A stretch of 64,000 nt of DNA, taken from the NCBI RefSeq assembly GCF_013299185.1, contig NZ_JAAFKG010000030.1:1-64000 (forward strand). The letters run 5' to 3'. The notes beneath the pieces were generated by a model. The model made no database searches, was not told where the DNA came from, and saw only the letters and a list, made by a program, of their open reading frames with translations. The translations under genes and the position numbers were made by a program. Of this stretch, positions 34,907 to 43,789 are shown piece after piece; positions within the stretch are counted from its first letter, which is position 1, and each line of letters begins with the position of its first letter. This DNA is from Microcoleus sp. bin48.metabat.b7b8b9.023 (GTDB taxonomy: Bacteria; Cyanobacteriota; Cyanobacteriia; Cyanobacteriales; Microcoleaceae).

Positions 34907-37060
34907 CTATTTATTCAACGCTTCGCGGGCGGCTACCGCTTCGTCGGGATGAATGTTCAAACGGGTCAAATTAATTCGACCTTTATTGTCAATTTCTCGC
35001 ACTTTGACAATCACTTCATCATTCACAGCTAACTCGTCTTCCACTTTCCCAACACGGTAGTCCGCTAACTGGGAAATGTGAATCATTCCTTCTTTGCCAG
35101 GGAGAATTTCGACAAAAGCGCCGATCGGAATAATTCGAGTTACGCGGCCGACATACACGTCTCCAGCATTCAACTTGCGCGTCATGCCTTGGACAATGTT
35201 GTAAGCCCGCTGAGCTTTTTCGCTGTCGTTACCAGCAATTGTCACGGTTCCGTCATCTTCGATGTCAATCTTGACACCGGTTTCTTCGGTGATGGCTTTG
35301 ATTGTTTTGCCACCTGGCCCAATGACCAAACCAATAAATTCGGGATCGATTTTCAGCGTTAGCAAACGCGGTGCAAACGGCGACATTTCCTTGCGGGGAG
35401 TGTCGATGGTTGCTAGCATTCTTTCTAAAATGTGCAGTCTCGCAGGTTTGGCTTGACGGATGGCATTTGCGATTACATCTAAGGGCAAACCTTTGATTTT
35501 CATGTCCATTTGCAAAGCAGTAATTCCGGTGTCGGTACCGGCTACTTTGAAGTCCATGTCGCCTAAGAAGTCTTCAATTGCTTGAATGTCAGTCAAGATT
35601 CGGACTTCATCGCCTTCTTTGATTAATCCCATTGCCGCGCCGCTGACGGGTTGCGAAAGGGGAACGCCTGCATCCATTAACGCTAGCGTTGAGGCGCAAA
35701 CTGAACCCATTGAGGTTGAACCGTCGGAGGAGAGGATTTCGGAAACTACGCGAATGACGTAGGGGAAATCTTCTTTGGATGGCAAAACTGGCAGCAAAGC
35801 GCGTTCTGCAAGGGCTCCATGACCGATTTCTCGGCGTCCGGGCGATCGCATCGGCTTGGTTTCTCCCACGGAAAATGGGGGGAAATTGTAATGATGCAGG
35901 TAGCGTTTGTCTTGCTGCGGGTGCAAGTCATCGGCTAAATCTTGGGCGTCTCCTGGGGTTCCCAGAGTTGCTGCGGACAAGACTTGGGTTAAGCCGCGAT
36001 TGAACAGCGCACAGCCGTGTACTCGCGACGGCAGCACCCCTACACGACAAGAAACGTGTCGCACCTCGTCTAGCTTGCGGCCGTCTACACGGACGCCATC
36101 TTCGATGATTTGCTTCCGCATCATTTTCTTGGTAACGTCTTTGAAAACGTTGCCAATTGTCTTGCTGTTGGCGGTGGCTGCTAGTTTTACCGGATCGTCT
36201 TCGGCCAATTCGGCGATCGCAGCTTCGACTTCATTTGCCTTAACTTCGTCCAAAGCTGCATTCCGTATTGTTTTGTCTTTTTCAAATCTTGACAAAATGA
36301 TGCGGATGGGTTCTTGGGCGCGATCGCGAATAAAGTTTTCGAGGATGGAATCTTGGGATGGCCGTTCCTCTACCACTAAATCAATGCCCAATTCGGCCAT
36401 GATTTCGCGCTGGGCTTGAATCAAGTCACAGGTTGCTTCGTAGCCGAAGTCGATCGCCTCGATGATATCCTGTTCCGGCAATTGGTTGGCGCTGGCTTCC
36501 ACCATGATTACTCCGTCTGGAGAACCGGCTACCACGAGATCCAACTCACCTTCTTTGATTTCGCTGTAGGTGGGATTGATAATGAAATCGTCCCCTACCA
36601 AACCAACTCGCACGGCCGCCATCGGCCCGTAAAACGGCATTTTTCCTAGCAGAATCGCTACGGAAGCGCCCGTCACGGCCAACACATCTGGGGGCACTTG
36701 TTCGTCCATCGACAGCGTTGTGGCTACAACTTGGATGTCATCTCGCAACCAGCTAGGGAATAGCGGACGCAGCGGTCGATCGATCAAACGCCCAGTCAAA
36801 GTCACTTTTTCTGGGGGACGCCCTTCCCGGCGCAAAAATCCACCGGGAATTTTACCGCCAGCGTAGAGTCTCTCTTCGTAATCCACCAACAGGGGCAGGA
36901 AATCTATTCCCTCTCTCCCCTGCGATCGAGTCGCTGTCACTAAAACCGCCGTGTCACCTGACTGAATCAACACTGCACCGCCTGCTTGAGGCGCCAGTAA
37001 ACCAATCTTCAGTCTAATATCCCGTCCATCAAAAGATATTGACTTGTCTATCTCTACCAT
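34907..37060 (-). CDS. pnp: polyribonucleotide nucleotidyltransferase (PNPase)
   Basis: A 717-residue PNPase, the phosphorolytic 3'-5' exoribonuclease and tail polymerase of the RNA-degrading machinery. It has two RNase PH domains (the second with [20 protein letters not shown] and [20 protein letters not shown]), a KH domain ([20 protein letters not shown]) and a C-terminal S1 domain ([20 protein letters not shown]). Length and order are normal for cyanobacteria. It appears monocistronic. Confidence 0.97.
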   Translation of the reverse strand: MVEIDKSISFDGRDIRLKIGLLAPQAGGAVLIQSGDTAVLVTATRSQGREGIDFLPLLVDYEERLYAGGKIPGGFLRREGRPPEKVTLTGRLIDRPLRPLFPSWLRDDIQVVATTLSMDEQVPPDVLAVTGASVAILLGKMPFYGPMAAVRVGLVGDDFIINPTYSEIKEGELDLVVAGSPDGVIMVEASANQLPEQDIIEAIDFGYEATCDLIQAQREIMAELGIDLVVEERPSQDSILENFIRDRAQEPIRIILSRFEKDKTIRNAALDEVKANEVEAAIAELAEDDPVKLAATANSKTIGNVFKDVTKKMMRKQIIEDGVRVDGRKLDEVRHVSCRVGVLPSRVHGCALFNRGLTQVLSAATLGTPGDAQDLADDLHPQQDKRYLHHYNFPPFSVGETKPMRSPGRREIGHGALAERALLPVLPSKEDFPYVIRVVSEILSSDGSTSMGSVCASTLALMDAGVPLSQPVSGAAMGLIKEGDEVRILTDIQAIEDFLGDMDFKVAGTDTGITALQMDMKIKGLPLDVIANAIRQAKPARLHILERMLATIDTPRKEMSPFAPRLLTLKIDPEFIGLVIGPGGKTIKAITEETGVKIDIEDDGTVTIAGNDSEKAQRAYNIVQGMTRKLNAGDVYVGRVTRIIPIGAFVEILPGKEGMIHISQLADYRVGKVEDELAVNDEVIVKVREIDNKGRINLTRLNIHPDEAVAAREALNK

Positions 37061-37459
37061 GTAGCACTGCTTCCTTATCTACCACATTCTTTCTCTGTCG
37101 GGATCGTAACATTACCACAGGATGTTTGAGAGGAACCAGCCAAAAGAGAGAGATAATCGGCGGGCGATCGACTGTCAGTGTCTTGATTGTAAGCATTTAT
37201 ACTCTTTAATTTTTTTCATGTTCTCCAGTCGATTCTCCGGTCGATCGCCCGCCAAACACATTCCATAGATGGTACTATGAATTTTCGATTGGGAAATTTG
37301 GATCGATTAGGTCAACCGCAAATGTCAGGCAGATAAACACAGATTAACGCAGATAATTTCAAGATATTTCGGATTTTTTGCAAGAGTTATATTATTCACA
37401 AATCAAACAGGACTTCTGTAGCAAGTCTCGCAATTAAATAAAAATATTAGGATTTAAAA
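37061..37459. other. divergent intergenic region between pnp and the SNF2 gene
   Basis: No gene is seen. GGCGGGCGATCGAC (about 37160) and its inverse GTCGATCGCCCGCC (about 37240) flank an AT-rich stretch, an inverted repeat upstream of pnp that could be regulatory. Promoters were not resolved. Confidence 0.5.
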
Positions 37460-40400
37460 ATGGCAATTTTACACGGCAGTTGGCTACTGGAAAACGAAAA
37501 AAGTGGCTTATTTATTTGGGGAGAAACTTGGCGTAAAATTGGGGCGATAGATACCGTTAAATCGGGGATGAGTCTACAGCATCCTTTGGCAATGACGGAA
37601 TCTGAACTGAAGACTTTTCTAACTTCCTTGCAGCAGTCGGGCAAACTCAACTGGCAATTACCCGAAAACGCAGATATTCAGGAGAAAAGCAAGAAGACTA
37701 GACGATCGCCCAAAACGACCACCGCAGCCCCTCCCACCGGGGATTTATCGATTCAGAGGCAAGTTCGGGCGATCGCACTTCCCACCCAAATTTCGGCAGA
37801 CAATGCAGCCCTAATCCCGCAGCACTCAGCAGCGGCAGCACTGGATGAACCAGCTAAAACTGAGGAAATTTATCTTTATCCCTGGCAAGTCGAAGGTTAT
37901 TTTCTCAACCCTCAAGCAGCTTTTGTTTTTTTGCAATCACTGCCACTCAATAGCACAGAACCAGACTCTTTTGTCGGATCGGATTTGCGTTTTTGGTCTC
38001 ATATTGCTAGGTGGAGTTTGGATTTGTTGGCGAGGTGCAAATTTTTGCCAGCATTGGAAACACAATCCGACGGTTCTGCTATTGCTAAATGGCAACCTTT
38101 GTTAGATAGTTCTACAGATACACTCCGCCTCGCTACTTTTGCCAAGCAAATGCCGACAGGTTGTCGAATGTATCAGAAGCAGGAAGAAGGAAGAGGGAAG
38201 AAGGAAGAAGGAAGAGGGAAGAAGGAAGAAGGAAGAGGGAAGAAGGAAGAAGGAAGAGGGGAGAAGAAAGAAGGAAGAGGGGAGAAGGAAGAAAGGAAAA
38301 GCGAAGCAGAAATCGGGGAATTGGCTTTGGCGGTGGATTTGCCGGTGGGGGCGGAGGATTTGGTGTTGGGGTTTTTGAGCAGTGTGGTAGATTGTGAAGT
38401 GCGATCGGCTTCGAGGGCTGCGCTAACGGCTGCTGGCTCAACTTTAGATATCAAAACAGTTTCTCCAACCCGCGAATGGTTGCAAGCTTTGCAGCAGGAA
38501 TCTGGGATTGTACAAGCAGAATCAGCAGCTTTGGAAAAGTTGGCAACCAAGCTGACTGCTTGGGCTGCACCGCTGCAAAATCAACTATCTCAGCAAAATC
38601 AATTTCACACTTGTTTTCAACTAATACCGCCGTCGCCCGGCAAAGTTAACTGGAGTTTGAATTATTGCTTGCAAGCAGTAGATGAAACTGATTTTTTGGT
38701 AGATGCGACAACTGTTTGGAACAACTCAGTCGAGCGTTTAAATTATGCGGGGCGGACAATTGAATTGCCTCAAGAAACTTTGCTCAGCGGCTTGGGTTTA
38801 GCCTCGAAACTTTATCCGTTAATTGAACCGAGTTTGCAAGCACAACGACCGCAATCTTGTCAACTAAATCCGCTGCAAGCTTACGAGTTTATTAAGTCTG
38901 TGGCTTGGCGGTTTGCTGATAGCGGGTTGGGCGTAGTTTTGCCGCCGAGTTTGACAAAGGCTGATGGTTGGGCGAGTCGTTTGGGTTTGAGTATTCAAGC
39001 GGAAACAACCCCCCCCAACCCCCCCTTGCTAAGGGGGGGAGCAGGAGAAAGTGGCGGCGGGCTGGGCTTGCAAAGTCTGTTAAGTTTTAAGTGGGAATTG
39101 ACGATCGGCGGACAGCGCATTTCTAAGGCAGAATTTGACCGATTGATCGCGTTGAATTCGCCTTTGGTGGAAATTAACGGCGAGTGGGTGGAGTTGCGCG
39201 CCACCGATGTCAGGGCGGCTCAAAGTTTCTTTGCTAGTCGCAAAGAGCAAATGACTCTTTCTTTGGAAGATGCTTTGCGGTTGGCTTCGGGCGATTCTCA
39301 GATGATTGAAAAGTTGCCTGTGGTGAATTTTGAAGCAACTGGTCAACTTCAGGAATTGTTGAATACTTTAAATAATAATGAGGCCGTAAGTGCGATCGCG
39401 CCAGCTAGTTTCCGAGGAGAATTGCGGCCTTATCAAGCGTTGGGAGTTGGCTGGCTTGCCTTCTTAGAACGCTGGGGTTTGGGTGCTTGTCTCGCGGACG
39501 ATATGGGTTGTGGTAAGACCCCTCAACTAATTGCATTATTATTACATTTACAAGAAAATCAAGCTCTGAAAAATCCCACATTACTGGTTTGTCCGACATC
39601 AGTCTTGGGGAATTGGGAACGCGAAGTCAAGAAGTTTGGCCCGACGTTGAAAGTATTACTACATTATGGAGACCAACGCGCTAAAGGCAAAGCATTTGCG
39701 GCCGCAATTAAGGGAAAAGATTTAATAGTTACCAGTTACTCCCTGGTGTTTCGCGATGCTAAAGAAATTCAAAGCACTAAATGGCAGGGATTGGTTTTAG
39801 ATGAAGCGCAAAACATTAAGAATTCTGAGGCGAAACAGTCGCAAGCAGTGCGGCAAATCGAAGCATCTTTTAGAATTGCGCTGACGGGAACTCCGGTGGA
39901 AAATAGATTGCAAGAATTGTGGTCAATTTTAGAGTTTCTCAATCCCGGATATTTGGGCCCGCGCAATTTCTTTCAGCGCCGGTTTGCAATTCCGATCGAG
40001 AAATATGGAGATAGAGAATCATTGCATACTTTGCGATCGCTCGTGCAGCCTTTCATCCTCCGCCGCCTCAAAACCGACAAGTCAATCATCCAAGATTTGC
40101 CGGAAAAACAGGAAATGACTGTATTTTGCGGGCTCGCGTCAGGACAGGCGGCACTATATCAGAAAGTAGTTGAAGAGTCAATCGCTAATTTAGAATCAGC
40201 CGAAGGCATTCAGCGCCGGGGCATGATTCTGGCTTTGCTGGTCAAACTGAAGCAACTTTGCAACCATCCTGCCCTTGTAAAAGCAGAAGGTAAGCCCAAA
40301 GAATTGAGCATTAACAGCCAAGAATCGGGAAAATTGCAGCGGTTGGTGGAAATGTTGGAAGAGGTGGTCGCTGAGGGCGATAGGGCTTTGATTTTCACTC

Positions 40401-40879
40401 AATTTGCTGAATGGGGAAAACTCCTGAAACCGCATCTAGAACAGCATTTGGGGCGAGAAGTTTTGTTTTTGTACGGCAGCATTAAGCAGCAGCAGCGGGA
40501 AGAAATGATCGATCGCTTCCAGCACGATCCGCAAGGCCCGCCGATTATGATATTATCGTTGAAAGCTGGCGGTACAGGCTTAAATTTAACTAGAGCTACT
40601 CACGTTTTCCACTACGATAGATGGTGGAATCCCGCAGTAGAAAATCAGGCAACTGACCGCGTATTTCGGATCGGTCAAACGAGAAATGTGCAAGTTCACA
40701 AATTTGTCTGTACTGGCACCTTAGAGGAGAAAATTCACGATATGATCGAAAGTAAGAAAGCTCTAGCCGAACAAGTAGTCAGCGCGGGCGAAAACTGGCT
40801 GACTGAACTCGATACTGACCAACTTCGCAATTTACTAATTCTCGATCGCAATGCTATCATAGAAACAGAAGAAGAATAA
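37460..40879 (+). CDS. SNF2/Rad54-family helicase
   Basis: A 1139-residue SNF2-type double-stranded-DNA translocase of the bacterial HepA/SNF2-SWIM class. The N-terminal half is the bacterial SNF2-associated region. Walker A is LADDMGCGKTPQLIALL near residue 680 (usual form DMGLGKT), Walker B LVLDEAQNIKN near 780, and motif III LTGTPVENRLQELWSILEFL. The C-terminal helicase domain has ALIFTQFAEWG, GGTGLNLTRA and WWNPAVENQATDRVFRIGQT. Two in-frame repeat insertions stand out: EEGRGKK units at about residues 240-285 and PPNPPLLRGGAGESGGG near 515-533. A SWIM-domain gene follows. Its role is probably DNA repair or remodelling. Confidence 0.92.
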   Translation: MAILHGSWLLENEKSGLFIWGETWRKIGAIDTVKSGMSLQHPLAMTESELKTFLTSLQQSGKLNWQLPENADIQEKSKKTRRSPKTTTAAPPTGDLSIQRQVRAIALPTQISADNAALIPQHSAAAALDEPAKTEEIYLYPWQVEGYFLNPQAAFVFLQSLPLNSTEPDSFVGSDLRFWSHIARWSLDLLARCKFLPALETQSDGSAIAKWQPLLDSSTDTLRLATFAKQMPTGCRMYQKQEEGRGKKEEGRGKKEEGRGKKEEGRGEKKEGRGEKEERKSEAEIGELALAVDLPVGAEDLVLGFLSSVVDCEVRSASRAALTAAGSTLDIKTVSPTREWLQALQQESGIVQAESAALEKLATKLTAWAAPLQNQLSQQNQFHTCFQLIPPSPGKVNWSLNYCLQAVDETDFLVDATTVWNNSVERLNYAGRTIELPQETLLSGLGLASKLYPLIEPSLQAQRPQSCQLNPLQAYEFIKSVAWRFADSGLGVVLPPSLTKADGWASRLGLSIQAETTPPNPPLLRGGAGESGGGLGLQSLLSFKWELTIGGQRISKAEFDRLIALNSPLVEINGEWVELRATDVRAAQSFFASRKEQMTLSLEDALRLASGDSQMIEKLPVVNFEATGQLQELLNTLNNNEAVSAIAPASFRGELRPYQALGVGWLAFLERWGLGACLADDMGCGKTPQLIALLLHLQENQALKNPTLLVCPTSVLGNWEREVKKFGPTLKVLLHYGDQRAKGKAFAAAIKGKDLIVTSYSLVFRDAKEIQSTKWQGLVLDEAQNIKNSEAKQSQAVRQIEASFRIALTGTPVENRLQELWSILEFLNPGYLGPRNFFQRRFAIPIEKYGDRESLHTLRSLVQPFILRRLKTDKSIIQDLPEKQEMTVFCGLASGQAALYQKVVEESIANLESAEGIQRRGMILALLVKLKQLCNHPALVKAEGKPKELSINSQESGKLQRLVEMLEEVVAEGDRALIFTQFAEWGKLLKPHLEQHLGREVLFLYGSIKQQQREEMIDRFQHDPQGPPIMILSLKAGGTGLNLTRATHVFHYDRWWNPAVENQATDRVFRIGQTRNVQVHKFVCTGTLEEKIHDMIESKKALAEQVVSAGENWLTELDTDQLRNLLILDRNAIIETEEE
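38178..38318. repeat. in-frame GAAGGAAGAGGGAAGAA repeat within the SNF2 gene
   Basis: Tandem 18-nt units encode EEGRGK repeats. The unit is in phase with codons, so the helicase frame stays open. The same purine-rich repeat, inverted as CTTCTTCCTT, fills 40989-41105. Confidence 0.85.
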
Positions 40880-40884
40880 TTTTT

Positions 40885-41105
40885 AGGTTCGTAGTGAGGA
40901 CTTCAGTCCTTCTTAAACGCGGACTAAAGTCCTCACTACAAACCTTATTATTTTTTTCTTATTTTTGCGGACTAAAGTCCTCACTACAAACCTTCTTCCT
41001 TCTTCCTTCTTCCTTATTTTTGCGGACTAAAGTCCTCACTACAAACCTTCTTCTTCTTCCTTCTTCCTTCTTCCTTCTTCCTTCTTCCTTCTTCCTTCTT
41101 CCTTC
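40885..41105. repeat. palindromic and CTTCTTCC repeats between SNF2 and SWIM genes
   Basis: It begins with the palindrome AGGTTCGTAGTGAGGACTTC...TCCTCACTACAAACCT (40885-40944), then two single arms GCGGACTAAAGTCCTCACTA, then CTTCTTC arrays up to the next ATG. Confidence 0.85.
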
Positions 41106-41110
41106 GGCTT

Positions 41111-41938
41111 ATGATTGACAGAGAATGGTGGACGCAACAATGGCTCGATTTAATCAATACCTACCGCTTCAAAAAGCGATTAGAACGTGGGTGGCAATAT
41201 GCTCGCGAAGGTAAAGTTCTCAGTATTAAATTTCCCAATCAAGAAGTAATAGCTATAGTTCAAGGTAGCGAACCAAAACCCTATCAAGTTTCTTTGGGAC
41301 TCGATACCTTGAGCGATGAAGATTGGGAATACGTGATTGAAAATATGTCGCAAAGAGCGGTTTTTTCAGCTAAACTATTAGCAGGAGAAATGCCTCACAA
41401 TATTGAAGATGTATTTGCCGCGGCCGGAAAAACCCTATTTCCGTTAAGTTTGTCAGATATTCGATCGCGCTGTAGCTGTCCTGACCCGAAAAATCCTTGC
41501 AAACACATCAGTGCAGTATACTACTTATTGGGCGATCGCTTCGGCGAAGACCCCTTTGTACTGTTTCAACTGCGCGGTAGAACCAAAGAACAAATTTTAA
41601 CCGCACTCCGTCAGAGACGGGGTACCCAAGCAGAGGAAAATTCCCAGCCAAGCACCGATGACAATTCCCCCGCCGCGAATGCTAAAGTGCCAAAGGTCGA
41701 TCGCTTTTGGGAATACAACCAGCAGCTAGAATCATCTCTAGTCGTGATTGTGCCACCGCCCAGCAGCGAAACAGTATTAGATATTTTAGGCCCCATTCCC
41801 CTCGCAACCGACGGCAAACTCACAACTACCAAATCCTCCCCCGCATCAGACGCCATCAAACAGCATTTGAGCAAAATCTACCAAACAGTTAGCCAGCAAG
41901 CAGTTTTAGCCGCACTGAAACGAAGTGAAGCAGACTAA
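41111..41938 (+). CDS. SWIM zinc-finger protein
   Basis: A 275-residue protein with a SWIM zinc finger, CSCPDPKNPCKHISAVYYLL near residue 119 (CxCx6CxH), a nucleic-acid or protein binding module. The N-terminus MIDREWWTQQWLDLINTYRF and YAREGKVLSI match SWIM partners of bacterial SNF2 helicases, which are usually encoded side by side. GDRFGEDPFVLFQLRGRTKE is also typical. Residues of about 170-200 look disordered. The ATG follows a repeat array with no Shine-Dalgarno sequence, so translation control is unclear. Confidence 0.85.
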   Translation: MIDREWWTQQWLDLINTYRFKKRLERGWQYAREGKVLSIKFPNQEVIAIVQGSEPKPYQVSLGLDTLSDEDWEYVIENMSQRAVFSAKLLAGEMPHNIEDVFAAAGKTLFPLSLSDIRSRCSCPDPKNPCKHISAVYYLLGDRFGEDPFVLFQLRGRTKEQILTALRQRRGTQAEENSQPSTDDNSPAANAKVPKVDRFWEYNQQLESSLVVIVPPPSSETVLDILGPIPLATDGKLTTTKSSPASDAIKQHLSKIYQTVSQQAVLAALKRSEAD

Positions 41939-42199
41939 AAGATTATTCTTTCTTTGTTTCTGGGAATTACGCAAAGTCTAAGAAACCCGGTTTCTGAGAA
42001 AATATCTGCTGGGTAGCAAAACATTTCGAGAGAAACCGGGTTTCTGGGAATTATGCAAAGTCTAAGAAACCTGGTTTCTGAGAAAATATCTATATGGATG
42101 GCAAAACATTTCCATAGAAACAGGGTTTCGGCGAATTATCCATCAGGTTAAGAAACCCGACTCTAATAGCTGGTAAAAGTATAGTCATCTATGACATGA
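41939..42199. repeat. GAAACCCGGTTTCTG repeat array
   Basis: Three imperfect units combine AGAAACCCGGTTTCTGAGAA, AATATCT, a GCAAAACATTTC segment and GAGAAACCGGGTTTCTG. The same core recurs near 3197-3243, 55450-55515, 59538-59640 and 62221-62266. No gene is seen in this stretch. Confidence 0.75.
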
Positions 42200-42276
42200 C
42201 GTGGGAGGCATCAAGTCCCTCCCCTTTCGCTTTCACTTCGAGCGGATTGACCCGCCTCGGCTGAGCTACGCCCACG
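42200..42276 (-). pseudogene. degenerate tRNA-like element 1
   Basis: The minus strand starts CGTGGGCGTAGCTCAG and ends CCCACG, a 6-bp acceptor-like stem with a tRNA-like U8-A9 and D-stem start. An internal hairpin CGCT/AGCG and a T-arm-like GGAGG/CCTCC pair follow, but the T-loop (GACTTGATG) lacks the TTCRA signature and the loops are too long. It resembles a decayed tRNA. Confidence 0.35.
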
Positions 42277-42349
42277 ACCTATCCCATCGCTAAAAGCATT
42301 TGGGATTGCTTTTCTCAAAATATTATACCAAATTCAAAAAATAAGAGAA

Positions 42350-42460
42350 CTAATTGCGCTTGGCAGAAGGCGGGTTGGTGAAACGCAACCAAGTTGCTAA
42401 AGTAGCTACGGCGAAAACTGAAGCAAAGCCGAACGTCAAGAAAGTTTCAAAGGCTGACAT
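42350..42460 (-). CDS. 36-residue single-span membrane protein
   Basis: Minus-strand ATG at 42458-42460 with AGAGGAACAGTATT directly before it, a strong Shine-Dalgarno sequence. The product is MSAFETFLTFGFASVFAVAT LATWLRFTNPPSAKRN. One hydrophobic helix is at about 7-25 and a short basic, proline-containing tail follows, much like small subunits of photosystems, NDH-1 or cytochrome b6f. I cannot match it to a named subunit, so no symbol is given. Confidence 0.65.
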   Translation of the reverse strand: MSAFETFLTFGFASVFAVATLATWLRFTNPPSAKRN

Positions 42461-42597
42461 AATACTGTTCCTCTTTATTTTGAGCGATCGAGTAAATCTT
42501 TTCCTTTTTCTTTATATCAGCCTCAATCAATTTCTTCAACCTGTCCGGACATAAAGTATTTACTACTTTACAATGTAAAATATTTCTTTACAAAAAG

Positions 42598-43236
42598 TTA
42601 CAGTCTTCCCAGATTACTCATAATATCGAGCAATTCCTGAGGCCGTTCAATCAAAAAATCGGGATTGTGTGCAGCCAAAACTTCCTGAGAATTAAAACCC
42701 CAACTTACCGAAATTACCTTAATACCAGTTTTTCTAGCAGCATCTATATCTCGGATTTCATCTCCTACATACACGACTTCTTCAGGATTTATATGCTCTT
42801 TTTTCAGCCATTTATTAATAACTTTATGTTTGCCAAAAGTTGAACCCGAGTAAATAAAGCTGAAAGTGTTTTGCAACCCGTTGATTTCTAGCAAGGCTAA
42901 GACATTCTCTTGGGAATTAGAGGTGATAATGCCTAGTTGAAAGCCAAGGTTCTTTAACTCCAGCAAAACTTCTTTAATTCCCGCAAATAATTCAATATTA
43001 GGAATTTCGCTGTGCAACTCTGCTTTCAATTTTCTAATCAGCAGCGGGAATTTGAAGAGAGAAATTCCAGAATACCGGAGGATTTGCCAAGAAGTTAAGT
43101 TGCTCAATTGAGCCAGTTCATCTTTTGTCGCAGACTTAAAGCCGAATTCTACTGACAAACGGTTGGTGATATTCAGGAGAATATCGATTGTATCTGCTAA
43201 AGTACCGTCAAAATCAAAAATAATTACTTTCGTCAT
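42598..43236 (-). CDS. HAD-family hydrolase, phosphoglycolate phosphatase-like
   Basis: A 212-residue HAD-superfamily subfamily IA phosphatase. Motif I is FDFDGTLADT (nucleophile Asp), motif II is GIITSNSQENV, motif III Lys is in FGKHKVINKWL, and motif IV is VVYVGDEIRDIDAARKTGI. A helical cap lies at about 15-80. Substrate may be 2-phosphoglycolate or another small phosphate ester; sequence alone does not decide. It sits between tRNA-like elements. Confidence 0.88.
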   Translation of the reverse strand: MTKVIIFDFDGTLADTIDILLNITNRLSVEFGFKSATKDELAQLSNLTSWQILRYSGISLFKFPLLIRKLKAELHSEIPNIELFAGIKEVLLELKNLGFQLGIITSNSQENVLALLEINGLQNTFSFIYSGSTFGKHKVINKWLKKEHINPEEVVYVGDEIRDIDAARKTGIKVISVSWGFNSQEVLAAHNPDFLIERPQELLDIMSNLGRL

Positions 43237-43312
43237 TGGGGAAGATTACATCACGAAGGGTAAATCTCTTCTATATTACTCATTGCCTTTTGATTGTTAA
43301 CGCAAAAAAAGA

Positions 43313-43384
43313 TAGCAACGGCGGGAATCGCACCCGCATCTCCCGGTATACTCCAGGGAATTCTACCATTTAAACTACGTTGCT
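43313..43384 (-). pseudogene. degenerate tRNA-like element 2
   Basis: Acceptor AGCAACG/CGTTGCT pairs perfectly, T8 A9 and a D-arm GTTT..GGTA..GAAT follow, and the T-stem GCGGG/CCCGC pairs. Yet the anticodon stem CCTGG/CCGGG leaves only 6 loop bases (AGTATA) and the T-loop is TGCGATT instead of TTCRATT. It looks like a tRNA (Gly-like body) that has lost function. Confidence 0.5.
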
Positions 43385-43386
43385 GG

Positions 43387-43459
43387 TGGCAGCGAACCGA
43401 ATCAAACGGTTGTCTCTCGCCTTGAAGAGGCGATCGCTCTACCACTAAGCTACACTGCC
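43387..43459 (-). tRNA. tRNA-like gene, possible tRNA-Glu(UUC), noncanonical
   Basis: GGCAGTG/CGCTGCC acceptor with discriminator A, D-stem GCTT/GAGC with GGTA, anticodon stem TCGCC/GGCGA around TCTTCAA (anticodon TTC), T-stem AACCG/CGGTT. All four arms pair, but base 33 is C instead of T and the T-loop TTTGATT has T for C56. It lies 2 bp from the previous element. It could be an unusual functional tRNA or a pseudogene. Confidence 0.5.
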
Positions 43460-43789
43460 ACATTGCATTATACATTTTAAATGCCACAATTTGAGAATCG
43501 TAAAACTGATGCACCTAGACATAAATAACTATAAAGTAGGGTGCGTCAGTTGCGATAATTGTTATTTCCTGCTAACACTCTCAAAACTGACGCACCAATT
43601 TTTCCCGATGCGTCAGTTTTGAAATATTTCATTTATCTCAAATTTTTTCTAGCTGACGCACCCCACAAATAAATCATAAATCACAACTTCTTCCTTTTTC
43701 CTTCTTGCGACTTTCATCAAACAGAATTCGTGACATCCGCTACATCCGCTACATAATCCGTTGCCGAACTTCCTTCTTCCTTCTACTTA
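43460..43789. other. intergenic with GCGTCAG palindromes
   Basis: No gene is seen. GGGTGCGTCAG (about 43540) and CTGACGCACCCC (about 43655) are inverted ends, with an inner hairpin AAAACTGACGCA/TGCGTCAGTTTT (about 43584-43622). Confidence 0.65.

Noticed and set aside
41976-42160. AAACCCGGTTTCT arrays as a CRISPR array
   Set aside because: Spacing segments are themselves repeated and the core is palindromic and dispersed across the window, so it is an interspersed repeat.
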